The notes under the pieces are model-generated. The model was not told where the DNA came from. It ran no database searches and saw nothing but the letters and a program-made list of their open reading frames with translations. From Candidatus Azobacteroides sp. (GTDB lineage: Bacteria; Bacteroidota; Bacteroidia; Bacteroidales; Azobacteroidaceae), in the NCBI GenBank assembly GCA_009778655.1, contig WRFZ01000178.1:1-64000 (forward strand): a stretch of 64,000 nt of DNA, written 5' to 3'. Both the position numbers and the translations under genes were made by a program. Position 1 is the first letter of the stretch. The number at the start of each line of letters is the position of its first letter. Below are positions 36,178 through 45,209 of the stretch, in pieces.

Positions 36178-36240
36178 TTATGAAATATGAATTATAAAAT
36201 ATGAATTATAAAATATGAATTATGAATTATGAATTATTTA
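36178..36240. repeat. ATGAATT/ATAAAAT repeat tract
   Basis: Tandem ATGAATTATAAAAT and ATGAATT units upstream of the TonB-dependent receptor gene. Together with the palindromes at 36282-36360 and the tract at 36363-36415, they fill the gap of 272 bp between this gene and the winged-helix gene. Confidence 0.75.
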
Positions 36241-36281
36241 ATTGTATCTATTTGTATATGATATGATTAATCTATTTCCTC

Positions 36282-36360
36282 TGTCCCGTTAGGGACAAAA
36301 TATGGGTAGAAAAAATCCACCAACTCTTCTTCTTGTCCCGGCAGGACAAAATATTGGTAC
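36282..36360. repeat. Two REP-like GTCCC palindromes
   Basis: Copy 1 (36282-36308) is TGTCCC-GTTA-GGGACA followed by AAATATGGGTAG. Copy 2 (36334-36360) is TTGTCC-CGGCA-GGACAA followed by AATATTGGTAC. The copies are 52 bp apart in the same orientation and share both the palindrome and its 3' flank, so they look like units of a dispersed intergenic repeat. Confidence 0.7.
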
Positions 36361-36362
36361 CT

Positions 36363-36415
36363 TTTAATTTATAATTTATAATTCATAATTCATAATTCAT
36401 AATTCTTAATTCTTA
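36363..36415. repeat. AATTCATAATT repeat tract
   Basis: The inverted orientation of the ATGAATT tract seen at 36178-36240. It overlaps the stop codon of the winged-helix gene (36406-36408). The two tracts flank the GTCCC palindromes. Confidence 0.7.
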
Positions 36416-36693
36416 TTAATGTACCCTTGCAACGCCTTCACGTAATTATCGAACGCTAAGATTCCATTTTTTGTGATTTTACAAATGGTACAAGGCATTT
36501 TTCCCTTGAATGTTTTTGTAACCGAAATATAACCGGCTTCGTTCAACTTATCAATTTGGACGCTGAGATTGCCCGAAGTCGCTCCGGTTTTTTCTTTCAG
36601 AAAAACAAAATCGGCTTCTTCCACGCCTATCAGCAACGACATTACCGCCAGGCGCAATTGCGAATGTAACAACGGATCGAGTTCTTTAAACAT
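36406..36693 (-). CDS. Winged-helix transcriptional regulator (95 aa)
   Basis: A 95-residue DNA-binding protein with one winged-helix domain: HSQLRLAVMSLL at the start, then helix-turn-helix FLKEKTGATSGNLSVQIDKLNEAGYI and a wing VTKTFKGKMPCTICKIT. It resembles MarR/ArsR-like proteins of the HTH_34 group, common in Bacteroidota next to a membrane protein gene. Its start overlaps the end of the membrane protein gene by 8 bp, so they are translationally coupled. It probably represses or tunes that operon; the signal is unknown. Confidence 0.9.
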   Translation of the reverse strand: MFKELDPLLHSQLRLAVMSLLIGVEEADFVFLKEKTGATSGNLSVQIDKLNEAGYISVTKTFKGKMPCTICKITKNGILAFDNYVKALQGYINKN

Positions 36694-37321
36694 TTTCTTC
36701 TTTTGCTAATTTGTTTAATTGATACCCCGGAACTACAAATCCGAGAATCATGCAAAGCGCCAGAATCAGAAATTGAACATCGCCTCTTTTTAACACAAAA
36801 TAAGTAAAAAAGCAACAAAGTAAAGCGCCCGTCCAAAAACCGACCGCTCCCCAAAAAAACGGTTTGAACCGATAAACTTTTGCCATTCCATATTCTGTGA
36901 GCGCGACTATAATCATGATGATTGGCGTAAATACGGCAAAATAATACCAAGTATGATGAACTAAAGCCATTGAGAATAAAATAGACAATAGTAAGACAAT
37001 CGAGATGCTGAATCCTCTCCACAATGTACTGACAATACTGTCAATATGGGTTTTAACAATTGCAGAACGGTCAATGCGACTTTGTATGTAACGCGATACA
37101 AAAAAGGAAGGAATCATTAGCCACCAAACCGAAAACGACCAATTCAGTTCGGATTCGGGTAATACATTTAAGAGAATAAAATTGAGAATAGCCGTAAAAG
37201 CTACGGCATATCCGTTGTAAACTAAACTATTGGCGCTTCCTTTTTGTACGTTGTTCCGCGCTTGAATAATCATTTCGTTAATGATAGCTAAACTTTCCTG
37301 TTCCGTTAATTTTGTTTCCAT
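36686..37321 (-). CDS. Polytopic membrane protein paired with a winged-helix regulator
   Basis: A 211-residue inner-membrane protein. A cytoplasmic N-terminal helix (1-35, LTEQESLAIINEMIIQARNN) is followed by about six hydrophobic segments between residues 38 and 200. No catalytic motif is visible and I do not recognise a named family. The overlapping winged-helix gene downstream suggests a sensor-effector pair, or a membrane protein under its own regulator. A canonical promoter lies 38 bp upstream. Confidence 0.8.
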   Translation of the reverse strand: METKLTEQESLAIINEMIIQARNNVQKGSANSLVYNGYAVAFTAILNFILLNVLPESELNWSFSVWWLMIPSFFVSRYIQSRIDRSAIVKTHIDSIVSTLWRGFSISIVLLLSILFSMALVHHTWYYFAVFTPIIMIIVALTEYGMAKVYRFKPFFWGAVGFWTGALLCCFFTYFVLKRGDVQFLILALCMILGFVVPGYQLNKLAKEENV

Positions 37322-37358
37322 AATTTTATATCAACAAATTCGTTTTGTAATTATGCTG

Positions 37359-37390
37359 CAAATGTAAAGTAGTTTATAATATAAACCAAA
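37359..37390 (-). promoter_or_regulatory. Promoter of the membrane protein-regulator operon
   Basis: On the minus strand: TTTG (37390-37387), a 20-bp spacer and TACATTTG (37366-37359). The start near 37355 leaves about 34 nt before the ATG. Confidence 0.7.
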
Positions 37391-37524
37391 TAAAGTGTCA
37401 ATTATTTTTGTTAATAATTGTTAAATCTCTGATTTGCAAGTTATAGGAGATTGTCAAAAATCTTCTTTGACAGGGCGGACTTGAAACGTCATTCCTTCAT
37501 AATCAACGTTCGGTTTTTTAAAGG

Positions 37525-37557
37525 ATTGCGGGCTTTCGCTATGCTATTGCCCGCAAT
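37525..37557. repeat. ATTGCGGGC inverted repeat after pfkA
   Basis: ATTGCGGGC (37525-37533) pairs with GCCCGCAAT (37549-37557) across a 15-nt loop. The ATTGCGGGC arm also occurs at 63132-63140, so this is likely a dispersed repeat, possibly working as a pfkA terminator. The rest of the gap at 37322-37571 holds only the promoter above and a weak TGTCAAA/TTTGACA hairpin (37452-37472). Confidence 0.6.
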
Positions 37558-37571
37558 AATACGGTCTTTCC

Positions 37572-38552
37572 TTAAATTGACAGAATCCGCAAGATATTCA
37601 ACAAATCCCGGTTGATGGGTTTGTCCATTTTAATTGCCTTGGAAAAAGGTACATAGACAATGGTATCATTTTGAATACCGATCATCACATTGCGCTGATC
37701 TTCCAAGAGGGCGTCAATAGCGGCAGCGCCCATGCGACAAGCTAAAATCCGATCGTGGGCTGTTGGCGAGCCGCCCCGTTGGATGTGCCCGAGAATAGTT
37801 ACCCGAACATCGTAGTTCGGATATTCTTTCTTAACTCGATCGGCCATTCCCATTGCGCCGCCCGTGACTTCACTTTCGGCCACCAAAACAATACTGCTGT
37901 TTTTGGATTTACGAAAACCGTTTTTAATCAGCTCTTCCAATTGGTCAACTTCCGTTGAGATTTCCGGAATAATAGCAGCTTCGGCTCCGACGGCAATCGC
38001 GCCGTTCAAAGCCAGAAAGCCCGCATCGTGTCCCATTACTTCGATAAAGAACAAGCGTTCGTGCGAAGTGGCGGTATCACGGATTTTATCAACTGCTTCC
38101 ATGATCGTATTCAAAGCGGTATCGTATCCGATAGTTGTGTCGGTGCCGTAAAGGTCATTATCAATTGTTCCGGGCAAACCGACGATAGGAACGTCGTATT
38201 CCTGCGCAAAAAGGCGCGCTCCCGTTAATGAACCGTCGCCTCCGATGACGACCAAAGCATCAATTCCTTCTCTCTTCATTGTTTCGAAAGCGGTTTGACG
38301 TCCATCCGGTTCTTTAAATTCGTCGCAACGGGCGGTTTTCAATATTGTACCGCCTTGTTGAATAATATTACTGACGTTGTTTGTTTTGAAAGGAACGACT
38401 TCTCCGGTTATCAATCCTTTGTATCCTCTGTAAATTCCTTTGACTTCTAAACCATTGTAAATTGCAGAGCGTGTAACTGCCCGAATAGCAGCGTTCATAC
38501 CGGGAGCGTCTCCTCCTGAAGTGAGTATCCCCACACAATTAATATTTGCCAT
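37572..38552 (-). CDS. pfkA: ATP-dependent 6-phosphofructokinase
   Basis: The glycolytic enzyme phosphorylating fructose 6-phosphate. I chose the ATG at 38552 ([20 protein letters not shown]), giving the usual 326 residues. An upstream in-frame ATG at 38591 lies within the -7 region. Motifs: [12 protein letters not shown] (ATP site), [12 protein letters not shown] with the Gly-Gly-Asp-Gly typical of ATP-dependent enzymes, [19 protein letters not shown] (catalytic Asp), [10 protein letters not shown], and [22 protein letters not shown] box lies at 38588-38581 on the minus strand. Confidence 0.97.
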   Translation of the reverse strand: MANINCVGILTSGGDAPGMNAAIRAVTRSAIYNGLEVKGIYRGYKGLITGEVVPFKTNNVSNIIQQGGTILKTARCDEFKEPDGRQTAFETMKREGIDALVVIGGDGSLTGARLFAQEYDVPIVGLPGTIDNDLYGTDTTIGYDTALNTIMEAVDKIRDTATSHERLFFIEVMGHDAGFLALNGAIAVGAEAAIIPEISTEVDQLEELIKNGFRKSKNSSIVLVAESEVTGGAMGMADRVKKEYPNYDVRVTILGHIQRGGSPTAHDRILACRMGAAAIDALLEDQRNVMIGIQNDTIVYVPFSKAIKMDKPINRDLLNILRILSI

Positions 38553-38685
38553 AGCATCTAATTTTGTATTAAAAATGCTGCAAAAGTACAATTTCTTTTT
38601 GATATTGGAGCAAACTTCGTCGGGCCGGTTATCAAATAAGGGTTTTTATATTTATTTACTCGCCAGTATGAGGCTATAAATCAGA

Positions 38686-38729
38686 TATGCGGCGCACGAC
38701 CAAACCGTCTGTATCGTGCACCGCGCATA
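38686..38729. terminator. Hairpin after the BlaR1-like gene
   Basis: TATGCG and GCACGA (38686-38699) pair with TCGTGC and CGCATA (38714-38729), with a small internal bulge and a 14-nt loop. There is no clear T-run, so termination is only a suggestion. Confidence 0.4.
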
Positions 38730-38730
38730 C

Positions 38731-40014
38731 TTATTTAACCGGTTTTTCAGCCGGTTGTAATCGAAATACAATCGGTAGCGAATAATAAACATATACCGGG
38801 TTTCCATCTTGTTTTCCCGGAATCCATTGCGGCATTGTTTTCACTACCCGTAGGGCTTCGTTATCACAGAGCGGGTCCAAGGATTTCTTTACTTCAATAT
38901 CTTCAATTGATCCGTCCGGAGTGACAACGAATCGCACAACTACCCGTCCTTGAATACATTTTTGGGCGGCTTCCGTCGGGTAAACTATATTTTCCTGCAA
39001 CCATTTCAATAATGCAGCTGTTCCGCCGGGAAATTGCGGCATAGCTTCTACATGATCGAAAATTTTCCGGTTAGGCTCGTCTTGAGTCGTTACGGGGTTC
39101 TGCCGATTGTAGTTCATTTCATTGACCGGCGCCGCTTGGGTTTGAAACATGCTATTGAAAAACAAAAGCAATGCAATAACCGGAAGAATCAAAGCATATT
39201 TCCATAAGCTTCGATAGGAAGTTTCTTTTTTGTTCATCATAAAAATTCGTTTTTTTAGAAGTGATACATTGAAATTATTTGTAATTTTTGCTGCAGCCTT
39301 AGGATAAGTTAAACGCAAGAGGTGAAATTGGTAATGTTCCGCTCCGCAACCCGAAGCGAGAACCGAGTGGTCCGCTGAAAACTCCAAATTCATCCGGATT
39401 TCTGTTCTCAATAACCAAGCAAAAGGATTGAACCAACAGAGAATGCACATTAATTCCGCCGCTATCGTGTCCACCGAATGTTTTTGTTTAACATGTGCCG
39501 TTTCATGCAACAGGATTTCCCGTAATTCCGTTTCGGAATATCGCGAAGGATCTAAAACAATCCACCGGAAAAAAGAAAACGGCGTTTTCATTCCCCGACT
39601 TTCGTAAACCGTTTGTCCAAATAAAACCTTTCGGGTTGTGTGACGCAGTTTAACCGGTATCGTTCCGATTTGAAACAACATACGAATAAATAATAAAGCA
39701 AATATCAAGATATAAATTGCTATGATAACTTTCGGAAAAAGATTAATATCGGCATTCGCATTCCCTGTGATCACTGCTTCCGGCAGGTAGTAAACCGGAA
39801 TATGAACGGTTTCCAACACGTTTTTCAGTTCTTGATTGGCAATCAATTGACGGGGAAGGTCTATCGCCGGATACAGAAAGGAAATGAAAATAATCGCAAG
39901 CAAAACCGGCCGTTTCCATTGAAAGAATGTATCTTGTCGGAATAAGAAATAATAGGTTCCGTAAAACAACACAAGGGCTATATTTACCTTTAATAAATAA
40001 ATAATGAGTTCCAT
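38731..40014 (-). CDS. BlaR1-like M56 sensor peptidase fused to a TonB C-terminal domain
   Basis: A 427-residue membrane protein. Four hydrophobic helices in the N-terminal 280 residues surround an M56 metalloprotease site, HETAH near residue 170 (LLHETAHVKQKHSVD). In BlaR1/MecR1 this domain cuts the partner repressor after ligand binding. The C-terminal 95 residues are not a penicillin-binding sensor but a TonB-type domain (IVYPTEAAQKCIQGRVVVRFVVT), as in many Bacteroidota homologues. The start is 11 bp after the BlaI-type repressor gene. The inducing signal is unknown; an envelope signal rather than a beta-lactam is likely. Confidence 0.92.
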   Translation of the reverse strand: MELIIYLLKVNIALVLFYGTYYFLFRQDTFFQWKRPVLLAIIFISFLYPAIDLPRQLIANQELKNVLETVHIPVYYLPEAVITGNANADINLFPKVIIAIYILIFALLFIRMLFQIGTIPVKLRHTTRKVLFGQTVYESRGMKTPFSFFRWIVLDPSRYSETELREILLHETAHVKQKHSVDTIAAELMCILCWFNPFAWLLRTEIRMNLEFSADHSVLASGCGAEHYQFHLLRLTYPKAAAKITNNFNVSLLKKRIFMMNKKETSYRSLWKYALILPVIALLLFFNSMFQTQAAPVNEMNYNRQNPVTTQDEPNRKIFDHVEAMPQFPGGTAALLKWLQENIVYPTEAAQKCIQGRVVVRFVVTPDGSIEDIEVKKSLDPLCDNEALRVVKTMPQWIPGKQDGNPVYVYYSLPIVFRLQPAEKPVK

Positions 40015-40025
40015 GGCGCAACGAG

Positions 40026-40382
40026 TTAACGGTGTTTAATCATTTCGATAATTTCCTTCAAATCCTGCTCCGAAAGTTTTTCTTCCTTGGCAAAGAAACT
40101 GACCATTTCTTTGTAGGAATTTTGAAAATAATTGTTTACGATGCCCGAAACGCGTTGACTTTTGTATTTCTCGGATTTGATTTTCGGGCGATACTCGTAA
40201 GTGTTTCCATACAATTTGGAGCTGAGATAACCTTTGGCTTCCAATTTTTTGATAATCGTGGCGACTGTGGTGTAAGGCGGTTTCGGATCGGGATACATTT
40301 CACGGTAGTCCTTGACAAACCCTTTTCCGAATTGCCATACATACAGCATTAATTGCTCTTCTTGAGGAGTTAACTGTTCCAT
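40026..40382 (-). CDS. BlaI/MecI/CopY-family repressor
   Basis: A 118-residue winged-helix repressor. I chose Met at 40382 (MEQLTPQEEQLMLYVW). The other in-frame ATG at 40406 sits at the predicted transcription start and adds eight residues with no counterpart in the family. The recognition region is PPYTTVATIIKKLEAKGYLSSK, and the C-terminal dimerisation helices contain the region cut by M56 partners (YKEMVSFFAKEEKLSEQDLKEIIEMI). It should repress its own operon with the M56 gene. A perfect TACGCA-CTT-TGCGTA palindrome overlaps its promoter. Confidence 0.92.
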   Translation of the reverse strand: MEQLTPQEEQLMLYVWQFGKGFVKDYREMYPDPKPPYTTVATIIKKLEAKGYLSSKLYGNTYEYRPKIKSEKYKSQRVSGIVNNYFQNSYKEMVSFFAKEEKLSEQDLKEIIEMIKHR

Positions 40383-40410
40383 CTCTTTTGAATTATTTAC
40401 GTTCATTGCG

Positions 40411-40442
40411 CAAATCTACGCACTTTGCGTAATATATCCAAA
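40411..40442 (-). promoter_or_regulatory. Promoter and candidate operator of the BlaI-M56 operon
   Basis: On the minus strand: TTTG (40442-40439), a 20-bp spacer and TAGATTTG (40418-40411). The inverted repeat TACGCA-CTT-TGCGTA (40417-40431) covers the spacer and touches the -7 box, where a bound repressor would block RNA polymerase. TTGCGCAA (40407-40414) is a second short palindrome at the start point. Confidence 0.6.
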
Positions 40443-40480
40443 TGATTTGCAAATAATTTTACAGAATTAACACAGTTTAA

Positions 40481-40508
40481 CAAAAAATGGCGAGTCAAAC
40501 TCGCCATT
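40481..40508 (-). terminator. Terminator of htpG
   Basis: On the minus strand AATGGCGAG and CTCGCCATT form a 9-bp stem with a 5-nt loop, followed by TTTTTT. It lies about 60 bp after the htpG stop. Confidence 0.85.
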
Positions 40509-40565
40509 ACAGGGTTTTAAGACATTCGGGGTAGGGTAGTCGGTTTCCCGCTTACCCGTTATACA

Positions 40566-42431
40566 TTACAGTTGTTCAAAGCTGCGCTTGATGAATTTAC
40601 TTAAAGCTTCGCCTTTCAACAGTCCGTTGGATAATAAAGCCAAATCCACCATTTGACAGATCGTGTCTTTTGAATTTTCTTTGTCGGCTGTGACTTTTGT
40701 GACCAAAGGCGAATCCAAGTTAACCGTTAAATTATACGACAACGGTAAATCGCCGTAAAAATTCATTCCTCCTTGCATTTCGGACATTTCTTTCATCCGG
40801 CGCATAAATTCGTTTTGCGTAATGGTTACCGGATTTCCTTTTTCACTTAAGTGTTCGAAACCGACAATAAAATCGGTTTTTTCGATGGTCGGAATCGCTG
40901 CTTTGAAAAGTTCGACTAAGGCATTGCGTTCCTCATCGCTCAAGCTGACTGCTTTGTTGTCGCTTTTCTTAATCAGATTATCAATCACATCGCTGTCCAC
41001 CCGGACAAAACGCGATTTTTGAAATTCCTGCTCCAATTTATTCACTAAATGAACATCTAATTGTCCGTCCATCAGTAATACGTCATAGCCACGCTCTTTG
41101 GCTTGTTCGATATAGGCGTATTGCTCGTCTTTATTAGTAGCATACAGATAGATGCAATTTCCGTCTTTATCGGTTTGATTGGCTTCAATCAGCGCTTTGT
41201 ATTCATCAAGCGTGAAAAAAGTATTATCCGTATTCTTCACCAAAGTGAATTTGGACGCCCGTTCGTAGAACTTTTCTTCCGTGATGATTCCGTATTCGAT
41301 AAAGATTTTCAAACTGTCCCATTTATTTTCGAATTGCGCACGGTCGTTTTTGAAAATATCTTCCAAGCGATCGGCTACTTTTTTGGTAATATAAGAAGAT
41401 ATTTTCTTTACATTACTGTCGCTTTGCAAGTAAGAACGGGAAACATTCAAAGGAATATCGGGCGAATCAATGACGCCGTGCAACAAAGTCAGAAATTCCG
41501 GAACGATTCCTTCGACCGAATCCGTGACATAGACTTGATTGCAATACAATTGGATTTTATTTTTTTGCAAGTCAATTCCGCTTTTTACTTTCGGGAAATA
41601 CAGAATACCCGTCAGATTGAACGGATAGTCCACATTTAAATGTATCCAAAATAAAGGATCTTCACTGAACGGATAGAGATCTTTGTAGAAACGAATATAA
41701 TCGTCGTCGGTCAGTTCCGAAGGTTTGCGCGTCCATAAAGGATTCGTTTCATTCAAAATGTTGTCTTCTTCCGTTTCGACGGATTTGCCGTCTTTCCATT
41801 CTGTTTTTTTACCGAAGACGATGGGTACGGGAAGAAAACGACAATATTTTTTCAATAACGATTCGATACGTGATTTTTCAAGAAACTCTTTATTTTCGTC
41901 GTCAATGTGAAGAATAATATCGGTACCGCGATCCGCTTTTTTTGTTTCGCTAAGCGTATATTCGGGCGAACCGTCGCATTCCCATTTGATAGCCGCAGCT
42001 CCTTCTTGATAAGACTGAGTGATGATTTCCACTCGCTTGGATACCATAAAAGCCGAATAAAAACCCAAGCCGAAATGGCCGATCATCGCATTCGCATCTT
42101 TTTTGTATTTATCCAAAAAATCGTTGGCGCTTGAAAATGCAATCTGGTTAATATATTTTTCAATTTCTTCGGCGGTCATTCCTATGCCCCGGTCGGAGAT
42201 TGTCAGTGTTTTTTTCTTTTCATTGAGGCTTATTCGGATGCTTACATCACCGATTTCACCTTTTAATTCACCGACCGACGCCAAGGTTTTCAATTTTTGA
42301 GTGGCATCAACTGCATTTGAAACTAATTCGCGAAGAAAGATTTCGTGATCGCTGTATAAAAACTTTTTAATAATCGGAAAAATGTTCTCGGTCGTAACTC
42401 CGATATGACCGCTTTGCTTCTCTGTACTCAT
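40566..42431 (-). CDS. htpG: Molecular chaperone HtpG (Hsp90)
   Basis: A 621-residue cytosolic ATP-dependent chaperone. The N-terminal ATPase domain shows FLRELVSNAVDAT, SDRGIGMTAEEIEKYINQIAFS and GHFGLGFYSAFMV; the middle domain has the conserved Arg loop LNVSRSYLQSD; the C-terminal dimerisation domain ends the protein. Length is within the bacterial range. Its start is 75 bp after the clpC stop on the same strand, so heat-shock or protein-quality genes are adjacent. Confidence 0.97.
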   Translation of the reverse strand: MSTEKQSGHIGVTTENIFPIIKKFLYSDHEIFLRELVSNAVDATQKLKTLASVGELKGEIGDVSIRISLNEKKKTLTISDRGIGMTAEEIEKYINQIAFSSANDFLDKYKKDANAMIGHFGLGFYSAFMVSKRVEIITQSYQEGAAAIKWECDGSPEYTLSETKKADRGTDIILHIDDENKEFLEKSRIESLLKKYCRFLPVPIVFGKKTEWKDGKSVETEEDNILNETNPLWTRKPSELTDDDYIRFYKDLYPFSEDPLFWIHLNVDYPFNLTGILYFPKVKSGIDLQKNKIQLYCNQVYVTDSVEGIVPEFLTLLHGVIDSPDIPLNVSRSYLQSDSNVKKISSYITKKVADRLEDIFKNDRAQFENKWDSLKIFIEYGIITEEKFYERASKFTLVKNTDNTFFTLDEYKALIEANQTDKDGNCIYLYATNKDEQYAYIEQAKERGYDVLLMDGQLDVHLVNKLEQEFQKSRFVRVDSDVIDNLIKKSDNKAVSLSDEERNALVELFKAAIPTIEKTDFIVGFEHLSEKGNPVTITQNEFMRRMKEMSEMQGGMNFYGDLPLSYNLTVNLDSPLVTKVTADKENSKDTICQMVDLALLSNGLLKGEALSKFIKRSFEQL

Positions 42432-42506
42432 ATTTTTATCTTTTTAATTTTGTCGTTTATAAAATAATGAAACGCAAAGAAGCAAACAAAAAAAATGCCG
42501 GTCCGA

Positions 42507-45056
42507 TTATACTGACATTTTGTCGTGAACAAGTTCTGTTTTCATTTTTTTATTTTCTTCATCATAATCAATGCGAATAGTATCGCCTTCTTTGGCAGAA
42601 GATTGAATAATCATTTCCGCTAATTCGTCTTCGAGGTATTTTTGAATCGCCCGTTTCAGCGGACGTGCGCCAAATTGTATGTCATAGCCTTTGGATGCAA
42701 TAAACGCTTTGGTTTTTTCCGTAATTTCGAGAGAATATCCCAACGATTGCACCCGTTGATAAAATTCGCTTAGTTCAAGATCTATTATCTTATAAATGGC
42801 TTCTTTATCCAATTGATCGAAATAAATAACATCGTCCACGCGGTTCATAAATTCGGGAGCAAACGTTTTGCTGAGCGCTTTTTGAATCACTCCGCGTGAA
42901 AATTCTTTATCGTCGGTTACCGAAGTATTAGTCGTAAAACCGATTCCTCGACCGAAATCTTTCAATTGACGGGTTCCGACATTGGAAGTCATGATAACAA
43001 GGGTATTCTTGAAATCAATCCGACGCCCGAAACTGTCTGTCAAACGACCTTCATCCATCACCTGCAATAAGAGGTTAAATACATCGGGATGCGCTTTTTC
43101 GATTTCATCCAAAAGTACTACCGAATACGGTTTACGGCGTACTTTTTCGGTCAATTGTCCGCCTTCTTCATAGCCGACATAGCCCGGAGGAGCTCCGATC
43201 AAGCGCGAGACGGTGAATTTTTCCATAAATTCGCTCATATCAATGCGTATCAAGGCATCTGCCGAATCAAACAGGTATTCGGCTAAGATTTTTGCCAAAT
43301 ACGTTTTTCCGACGCCGGTCGGTCCTAAGAACATAAATGTTCCGATGGGTTTTTTGGGATCTTTCAATCCGATACGGTTTCGTTGGATGGCTTTAACCAC
43401 TTTGTCAACCGCTTCATCTTGGCCGATAATTTTAGATTTGAGTACGTTACCCATTTCTTTCAATTTTTGATTTTCGGCTTGAGCGACTCGCTGTACGGGA
43501 ATGCCCGACATCATGGCAACTACTTCCGCTATTTTTTCTTCATCCACAATTTGACGATTTTCCTGCAATTCCTCTTCCCATTTTGTTTTTGAAGATTCCA
43601 ATCGGAGTAATAATTGCCGTTCTTTATCGCGATAGCCCGCGGCTAATTCAAAATTTTGCGATTTAACTGCCTGTAATTTATTTTGTTTAACCGCTTCAAT
43701 CTGCACTTCCAATTCTTCAATGGTTTTAGGGACGACAATATTGGAAATGTGCATACGCGAACCCGCTTCGTCCAATGCATCAATCGCTTTGTCCGGAAAA
43801 TTTCGGTCGCTGATGTAGCGATCGGTCAAATAGACGCAAGCGCGAATAGCATCGGGAGTATAAACCACATTGTGGTGTTCTTCGTATCGTTCTTTAATAT
43901 TTTCAAGGATTTGCAGGGTTTCTTCCACCGTGGTCGGATCAACCACTATTTTCTGAAAACGACGTTCCAAAGCGCCGTCTTTTTCAATGCTTTTGCGATA
44001 TTCGTCAAGCGTAGTCGCGCCGATACATTGAATTTCTCCCCGTGCAAGCGCCGGTTTCAGCATGTTGGCGGCATCCATCGAACCGGACGCCCCTCCGGCG
44101 CCGACAATGGTATGCAATTCATCTATAAAAAGAATAACATTCGGATTTTTTGATAATTCATTCAAAATGGATTTGATGCGTTCTTCGAATTGTCCTCTGT
44201 ATTTGGTGCCGGCGACAATAGCCGCCATATCCAAGTTAACGACTCGTTTGTCGAACAAGATACGCGATACTTTCCGTTGGGTGATACGCAATGCCAAACC
44301 TTCGACAATAGCGGATTTTCCTACGCCCGGTTCGCCGATTAACACCGGATTGTTTTTTTTCCGACGACTCAAAATTTGCGCCAATCGTTCGATTTCCTTT
44401 TCCCGTCCGACAATCGGATCCAAGCGGTTTTCTTCCGCAGCTTTTGTTAAATCCGTACTGAAACTGTCAATAATGGGCGTATCGCTGTTTTTGTTTCCTT
44501 GAGGAGTGTTGGTTCGGGAAGTTTCTTTCTTTTGAGCAAAATTATCAAAATCCTCGTCATCCTCGTCTCCCGTAAAGCCGGCGCCCATTTTGGGCTGAGT
44601 CGTGATTTTTTGTTTATTATTGGTTACGTTTTCCGTAAGCAAATCATACACCTTTTGATAGTTGATCGAATGTTGTTCCAGAATCCGAAAAGCAATTGAC
44701 TTGGTATCTTTCAGAATAGCAAGCAATAAATGCTCGGTATCGGTTTCGTGACTGTTCAAGTTAATTGATTCCAAAACACTGATGCGAAGTAAATTTTCAA
44801 CGCTTTTATCAATGGTTAATTGATTTTCGGAAATCGGACCGCTTTCTTCGAACAACTCCTTGTCAATCGCCAATTTCAATTCATTAGTATCAATCCCTAA
44901 CAAATGAATAATGTGTGACGCGTTGTTGTGTTTGTCACGTAATATTCCCAGTAAAATATGTTCGATTCCTACGCAAGTATTATTCAAACGACCTGCTTCT
45001 TCTCGGCTGAACAGGAGAATATTTTTTACGCCGGTGGAAAAATTTTTCTTAATCAT
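42507..45056 (-). CDS. clpC: ClpC-type AAA+ unfoldase
   Basis: An 849-residue hexameric unfoldase that feeds substrates to ClpP or disaggregates proteins. The N-domain (1-145) has two Clp_N repeats. AAA1 has Walker A GEPGVGKSA and Walker B LFIDELH. A UVR motif (LQAVKSQNFELAAGYRDKE), typical of ClpC rather than ClpB, follows. AAA2 has GPTGVGKT and VVLLDEIEKAH. No McsA or McsB partner is present in the window. On the minus strand a TATCTTTG box (45087-45080) lies 24 bp before the ATG. Confidence 0.95.
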   Translation of the reverse strand: MIKKNFSTGVKNILLFSREEAGRLNNTCVGIEHILLGILRDKHNNASHIIHLLGIDTNELKLAIDKELFEESGPISENQLTIDKSVENLLRISVLESINLNSHETDTEHLLLAILKDTKSIAFRILEQHSINYQKVYDLLTENVTNNKQKITTQPKMGAGFTGDEDDEDFDNFAQKKETSRTNTPQGNKNSDTPIIDSFSTDLTKAAEENRLDPIVGREKEIERLAQILSRRKKNNPVLIGEPGVGKSAIVEGLALRITQRKVSRILFDKRVVNLDMAAIVAGTKYRGQFEERIKSILNELSKNPNVILFIDELHTIVGAGGASGSMDAANMLKPALARGEIQCIGATTLDEYRKSIEKDGALERRFQKIVVDPTTVEETLQILENIKERYEEHHNVVYTPDAIRACVYLTDRYISDRNFPDKAIDALDEAGSRMHISNIVVPKTIEELEVQIEAVKQNKLQAVKSQNFELAAGYRDKERQLLLRLESSKTKWEEELQENRQIVDEEKIAEVVAMMSGIPVQRVAQAENQKLKEMGNVLKSKIIGQDEAVDKVVKAIQRNRIGLKDPKKPIGTFMFLGPTGVGKTYLAKILAEYLFDSADALIRIDMSEFMEKFTVSRLIGAPPGYVGYEEGGQLTEKVRRKPYSVVLLDEIEKAHPDVFNLLLQVMDEGRLTDSFGRRIDFKNTLVIMTSNVGTRQLKDFGRGIGFTTNTSVTDDKEFSRGVIQKALSKTFAPEFMNRVDDVIYFDQLDKEAIYKIIDLELSEFYQRVQSLGYSLEITEKTKAFIASKGYDIQFGARPLKRAIQKYLEDELAEMIIQSSAKEGDTIRIDYDEENKKMKTELVHDKMSV

Positions 45057-45185
45057 TTTTTATTCCTTCTTTTTCGTTACAAAGATATAAATCTTCTCTT
45101 AAATTATCTTCAAAATATATGCCAATTATATATAAATTGTCTAAATGGCATAGAAATAAAAGTAAAAGGGTTCAGAAAAAATTTG

Positions 45186-45193
45186 TAAATTTG
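45186..45193 (+). promoter_or_regulatory. -7 box of the subtilase-xseA operon
   Basis: TAAATTTG, 17 bp before a GTG start codon. There is no clear -33 TTTG. The promoter is divergent from that of clpC. Confidence 0.45.
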
Positions 45194-45209
45194 CACGAAA
45201 ATAAGAATA

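Noticed and set aside
36178-36415. CRISPR array
   Set aside because: The repeats are short, AT-rich and without regular spacers; only two GTCCC copies exist and no cas genes are present.
38731-40014. Beta-lactam resistance sensor
   Set aside because: The C-terminus is a TonB-type domain with no penicillin-binding SXXK/SXN motifs, and no beta-lactamase gene is nearby.
40383-40406. Longer start for the BlaI-type repressor
   Set aside because: It coincides with the predicted transcription start and adds eight residues outside the family alignment.
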